Origin: Colius striatus
Taxonomy: Eukaryota; Chordata; Aves; Coliiformes; Coliidae
Direction of reading: 5' to 3'
Assembly (NCBI RefSeq): GCF_028858725.1
Contig: NC_084774.1
Span: 7,972,001 to 8,036,000, forward strand
DNA: 64,000 nucleotides
A program made the translations under genes and the position numbers. The stretch's first letter is position 1. Every line of letters starts with the position of its first letter. Of this stretch, positions 58,601-64,000 are shown piece after piece. The notes under the pieces are model-generated. The model worked only from the letters and a program-made list of their open reading frames with translations. It made no database searches and had not been told where the DNA came from.

Positions 58601-61089
58601 AACTGCTTCAGTGGCTCGAGGGGGCTGTACCTGCCCTCAGCTGCTCACACACTCTTCCCACTGGGCATCCAGTGCTCCATCTTCAGAGCACAGGCTCTCT
58701 CAGATGTGTCTGGTGGTGGTGGGAAGATCCTCCCCTCGCCTTTACTTTGTAGCAGTGTTGCATTTTACAAAAGAGATGGTCTATAACGTGGAGTGCATTT
58801 GATTGCCTTGCAGGAGTGTTCTGAATGTGGCAAAGCAATAAATACCCTGGTGGGAACAAATCTCACCGTGCCTTGGCAAGCTTTTATTCAGTGCAGAAAT
58901 TCATAATCAAGATTCAATTTGATACAAATGACTTTTCTGTGATGCATTTCTGTGTTTGCAGAGCCAGCACCACACTGCCCAGTGCCGGTGAGCTACGCTT
59001 TAAACACTACCAGTGTTCAAAATTGTTGTTCTCCAGGGAGCCTGTGAACAATCTAAATCCAAACTGTGCAGGTTTATGCTTCAGATACACTGTGTAATTA
59101 GGAAAAACAAAAGGGAAAATTTCTTAACCACCTTTATGCATGATCTGAGCCAGAGGATTGGGCTGGTGGCATCCAACCAACCCACTGCACAGGGTCTGCA
59201 CAGGAGTGTCTTCTGCCTTTGTATAGATCATGGTGTACTACTGATGGTGTTAGCTTTGGGAGAAAAACCTCACTTGAAGCAATTTCCCTTTTTCTGAGGC
59301 AGTGAAACAAAACAGGAACATTTTGCAGTTGAAGACAGAAATGGCTTAGGGTTTTTTCATATGTCTGTAGGCTCAAACTACGTGTGGGTATCCAGGAGGG
59401 CTGGGCAGCCTTACAGAGCAGTGGCCCCTGCTTGCAGCATGTGGTGTGTCTTGGCTGTGGATGTGTTGGGGTGGTTGCTGCAGAGTGGCCTCAGTGGGGT
59501 CCCCCTGAGATGCTGCTTGGCACCATATGAGGCAGCTGGAGAGGCAGCCAAGGCACAGCTTGCAGGAGGTGGAGAACCAGAGACAAGTATTTCCACAGAA
59601 ATGCAGGTGGTGCCACTGGATGCTCGGGGTTAGTTTCTGTGATTGACTGCTGACAGCCGACGTGTCTTCACTGCCCATCAGGGTGGAATGGCTCTTGGTA
59701 CTGGACTTCCCACAGCAACAGTCAAATCAGAGCATTGGGTGCTAACTTAAAATTCTTGGGCAGTCTCAGTGAGCTGAAAATGGAGAAACCACCAATTCCT
59801 CCCAAGTTGGAGTCTGTGGTGAAGCGATGGTAACGTGCTTGGTAGGGTATCTGTCCTCCTGCTCTCTTAGGACAGTTATTTGCAAGCTAGTTTTGCTCAC
59901 TTGGAGAGTCTAATGAACTATAGAAGGATGTTTGTCCAATTCATCTTCATTTACATGCCTTTTCTTCACTTAGATGTCAGTTGTACTTAGGAATGCTTAA
60001 TTTGATAACCTGAGAATTAGTTCAGCCAATTTCCAAAGGAGAATTCCTATCACTCTGGGTTTTTGCCTCTTTGCTCTCTGACAATAAGGAACCTCTTTTG
60101 GAGATGCTCAGCTATACACTCCTTTAAAAAAACAACAGCCACAAACCCCTGTGTCAGTCAATATGCTCTTACTTCTTTGCTTATACCCAAAAGGCAGCAT
60201 GGCCCTTGGAGTGAGCACCTGGTTCCAACTCCAACCATAGTTCCCTGGGTGTGGGGGAGTGAAAAGGCAGCAACAGAAAAATGTCCTGATAAAAGAGTTA
60301 TCATTATTAACTGAACACCCTCTGCCAGCCAGCAGGAAGTGTTTTTCATTTGGTGGGCTTCTGAAGTGCATACCCAGGGAAGGCATCAGTCTCCTGAAAC
60401 AGAACTTGATTATGCCGATTTGTTATTTTACCATCAGCCCTCCCGAATGTGACAGGAATCTGTTATTTGAATGAGCCATGATGCTGAGCACAGAGTTAAA
60501 TTTATCTCAATTAAAGTTAGCATTCTCTGCTACAAGAAACAAACTTCCTCAGTCAAAGGAAATGATTCTGGTTTGTGTTCAGCGTGGTGGTGGGATTCCA
60601 GCTCGCAGGGGACTGTGTGTGGAGCTTTCTCAGCCTTTCCAGGCCCCACTTTACCCATCAGTAGAATCAGTATTTCCTATTCTTGTCAGTGTTTAAAGGC
60701 TTTTCTTGGCACAGTGCTGTGCTAGCAGAGCGTGTGCCTGGTCCCAGGGTGCTTTGGCAGCGTGGCCTCGCCGTGAGCATCCTCCCTGCTGGAGCTGGGA
60801 AGCTGCTGATCGTCAGCGTGTGCCAGGGGCTTCGTCCAGGTTCCCCAGCAAACAGCCCTGAAGCCTCAGAGCTCTGTGCATTGAAAGAGAAGTTTCTGAA
60901 AGATGTGCCTCTGGGTTTTTTTATTCTGGTACTTTCCTGCTCCTAATTAGAAACCACAATTTATCCCAAGAGTTCTTTACAAGACAGGAGGCTCCTAAAC
61001 GTACTGCACTGGGTTCAGCAGAACACGCTGCCGGTCCATCGGCTGGCTGCTGCCTCCCTGTGCCCAGAGGCCTTCCCCCCTGCCCCGTG

Positions 61090-61340
61090 TGGAGCTGCCT
61101 CCCCTGCCAGGCACATGTCCATTATAATGAGGTGTAAAAACCCCCACAAAGTGGGGGGAATAATGAAGGCAGAGGAGTGTAATGCTACGGTGTGATTTGA
61201 CAGGACCTCCTGCTGCTGCAGCTGCCAGTGTCAGCCATGGAATAGATTAATCTGTATTCCAACACGCCGCAGCTGAAGTCAAGATCGATCTAATTAGGGT
61301 GTTTTAAACACTGCTTGCATTCTGAAGCCTTGGTGCCTGT
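61090..61340. promoter_or_regulatory. Candidate intronic regulatory element
   Basis: Contains CCATTATAATGAGG, the hairpin CCCCCACAAAGTGGGGG (61141-61157), ATAGATTAATCTG, the palindrome AGATCGATCT (61282-61291) and CTAATTAGG. Non-coding and non-repetitive. Confidence 0.3.
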
Positions 61341-63329
61341 CTGGAGAGGGAAAAGCTCCCGAGAGCTCGAGGTGAGCCCTAAGCAGGGCTCCAGTGCAGC
61401 AGGGTGGGCAGGGGCAGCGGGACCTGCCCAGAGCCAGGACTGGGGCGGGCACCGTGTGCCACACAGCAGCCGTGCCTGCAAAGCAGGAGGAAGCCTCTGT
61501 CTTCCCATATCCATGAGTTGGTGAGATTCCAGGATGTTTATTCTCAGCATCCAGCTGAGAGCTGTCACTCCTTTAAAGGGATCTCTGGTGGTGCTGAGAG
61601 TGGCTCCTTTGGCGTTTGCTTCTCAGAGGAAACGTCTTTAGTCAGAAATGGGGGCTGGGCAGCAACTTCTGCCTGGAGCCTCACTGCTTGCCCTCCCTCA
61701 AAATGGTGCTTTTTCTGCAGGTGATGTGGACTTTGAGCATTGGCAAGATTGTTGAGAAGCTCCCCAAATATTCTGAGGCGTGCAGGCTGCCCATGGTGTC
61801 ACCCGGGGCGATGTGCAGCGTGGGGCTCGCTCTGTCAGCTGACATCCACGCTGGGTAGCTGCACACTCTGCCTCTGAGGCCTCAGAGTAGCACCAGCTAC
61901 TCATCCTTTTCCAGAGAAGATCCAACCCAGAGCAAGTACTGTGATTATTTACCATGTGTGAGAGAGAGATTGCTGCAGTGTGTGAGAGAAGGGTGAGACC
62001 CCCACAGCCCCAGACCCCCAGGCAAACATCTCTGGCTCTGATTCCATGTGGAAATGCTTTAATCCACCAAATAACAGGTTCAGCCACTCCTGCCATTGCT
62101 CTTCTCTCTCCCCAGGTTTGCCCTGATTTATCTGCTGGCCTTGCAAGTGGATGTTAGTGTCCATTGGGCCGGGAGTTGCATTGTGGCACAGCTGTGGTTT
62201 TAGGGTAAAACACAAGCACAATGGTGTTGGGGGGGTTCAGGAAACCGATTTAAAAAAGCTAATGCTTAGATAGTTCAGAAATATTTCTATAAAATACTTT
62301 TTTGAGCATTTTGACCAGGCAACTGAGTATGTTCTGGAGTGATATGTTGAAAGAATGACTTCATTCTTCAAAACCCTGTGTCAGCTCCTTTAGACTCCTC
62401 AGTAGGTGTAAAGATTTTATAGATAAAATGGGTAAATATCTGCATATGAACACCAAAGCAGAAATGATGTCTGAAATACATTTCCTACTACAGGCATATT
62501 GAAAAAAAGCAATGAAGATACATCACTGGTGAGAATATGACGAGCAAAACACTGTGTCAGCACTTCTGAGCAGTTCCTAAAAAAAGGAGGTTTGGGAAAA
62601 AATACTGTGAAGTGCAGAGTGCTGGTGTCCTTCTGCAACAGCAGGGGGGCTGCTGGGATGGGTCTGTGTAATAGGAGTCTTCATTCAGTGGTGTTTTGTT
62701 TCACCTGGGGAAACTAGGATCTTGGGAGGACTTTGGGGCTTTTAGGGTGTTGTTTAGTGTAGACACTGGATTTGTTGTGGCTTTGTGTGGAATAGCTGCT
62801 GCTGTGCAGCCAGAGCGTGCTCTGGTGCACCCAGAACCATCCTTCACCCCCCTGTTACCCTGTCAAAAAGACAGAGCAGCCACACGGTGCTGGCCACCCG
62901 ATAAACCTGTTATCTCCCCTGCTCCTGCTGCCAGCAGCTCGCCCAGTCTCTTTGGCACATGAAAAATTGACACCACCTCAGGCAGAAATCTGTTTCTGAG
63001 GAAGCTACATTTATAAGTGGCTAATGCAATGTGGTGGGGGGGTGTGTGCTGCCTCTTCTCTTTGCTGCCCTTCTGTAGTGTGCAAACAGCCTGTGCTGCA
63101 GAGGGGGCCGGCACAGCGCTGGCCCACAGCCGGCGTGGCTTTGCCTTCCCGTGGCAGTGGGGGCTGGCAGCTGGTGCAGCAGCTCCCACACACGGCCGTG
63201 TCCCTGTCAGGGCTTCTCGTGGCTCCAGGCTAGGCAGCACTGTGGAAATGCATGTTAAAATGGTTTGATGGCAATAAGAGGACGATCCCTTTCGTCTGCA
63301 CCTTGCGTTTTCCTCTCTGAACGTAACAA

Positions 63330-63480
63330 ATGTTGACACTCCTTCTCCTCTCCCCGCCGCAGCAGATGAGGAAATGTTTATGGCCATTATTTTTCATCAG
63401 CCTTAATCAGCAAGATTACAGTGAGGACATCTTGGAGAAGTTACCGTTTTGAATATATTAGATATCTGAAACATAAGGTC
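63330..63480. promoter_or_regulatory. Candidate intronic regulatory element
   Basis: Contains GGCCATTATTTTTCATCAG, CCTTAATCAG, CAAGATTACAG and ATATATTAGATATC in a compact, non-repetitive stretch. Function is inferred only. Confidence 0.25.
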
Positions 63481-64000
63481 TGTGCTTAATGCAGACCTGT
63501 AGGCAGGAAGCAATAGCAGATGATTTGGCAAGGGAGAGGAGCCCGTGCCGCTCTCATTTGTTTTGTGCCTTTGTGTTCAGTTTTATTTCCCTGTATTAAA
63601 ACCATATACTCCTTGATACTGCCAACATCATTGCTGCTGTTGGCATACATGTTGGGAATGATTTGGATCTCTGCATCTCCTGTGCTGCCAGGGGGCGAGG
63701 AGTGTGCAGCGTGTGGCTGCTCCACTTCCCCTTCCCAGGAACAGGCAGGTGGCCACGGCCCCTGGACTCTCTCACGCTGCCTCCAGGGCCAGCTGATTCC
63801 TCCCCCCCACAGAAACTGTTCATGGGCAAAACGAGAAAGAGCCAGAGCATGACAGTTGTAACTTGATTGACCCAAAATGTTTCAAACTCAATGTGGTTTT
63901 ATAAATAGTATATAAATTGCATGAGGCTGATGAATCCTGAAGAAACAAGGACACTGAGCAGCACTTGCTGTTGTACTTTGCTGAAGTCTGGTACAGCCAC

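Larger units (their letters stand above)
56243..64000 (+). other. CTNNBL1: CTNNBL1 intron 11, continuing past the right edge
   Basis: No further CTNNBL1 exon (expected to begin EHVCSILASLL) is present. It contains a 40-bp minisatellite (58441-58600) and AT-rich islets at about 61100-61340 and 63330-63480 that resemble the intergenic regulatory candidates. Confidence 0.6.

Overview
This is nuclear DNA from a vertebrate, almost certainly a bird. The genes are split by GT-AG introns and encode typical vertebrate proteins. The interspersed repeats are CR1 LINEs plus a solo retroviral LTR, and one intron has the hallmarks of the minor (U12) spliceosome. There is no bacterial-type operon, CRISPR array or rRNA/tRNA gene.

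Left third (about 1-20,300): a compact, GC-rich cluster of secreted WAP four-disulfide-core (WFDC) and Kunitz protease-inhibitor genes. In order they are: a signal-peptide exon on the minus strand whose gene runs off the left edge (1085-1151); an eppin-like WAP-Kunitz gene (+, 4671-5719); a two-WAP exon with its own poly(A) signal (-, 6806-7119); a five-WAP gene (-, 8308-10097); the clear WFDC2 (HE4) orthologue, 124 codons (-, 11289-12949); an orphan signal-peptide exon with a strong TATA box (-, 15759-15843); and a three-WAP plus Kunitz WFDC8-like gene (+, 18031-20185). Domain exons are symmetric phase 1-1 modules. Most start codons lie 42-50 bp from a TATA-like box, and three genes end in a tiny terminal coding exon. 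All products should be secreted antiproteases or antimicrobial proteins.

Middle (about 20,300-29,680): no protein gene recognised. It is GC-rich sequence punctuated by AT-rich islets full of TAAT/ATTA homeodomain-type and octamer-type motifs, which look like candidate conserved regulatory elements, plus some minisatellites.

29,680-30,780: a CR1 LINE interrupted by a 559-bp solo LTR with a 4-bp target duplication, directly upstream of the next promoter.

Right half (31,092 to the right edge): the first 11 coding exons of CTNNBL1 (+), about 405 of roughly 563 residues. It encodes an ARM-like spliceosome-associated protein of the CDC5L/PRP19 complex. Its CpG-rich promoter carries a 28-bp tandem repeat. 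Intron 4 is an AT-AC U12-type intron with a textbook 5' site and branch site. The remaining exons lie beyond the right edge.
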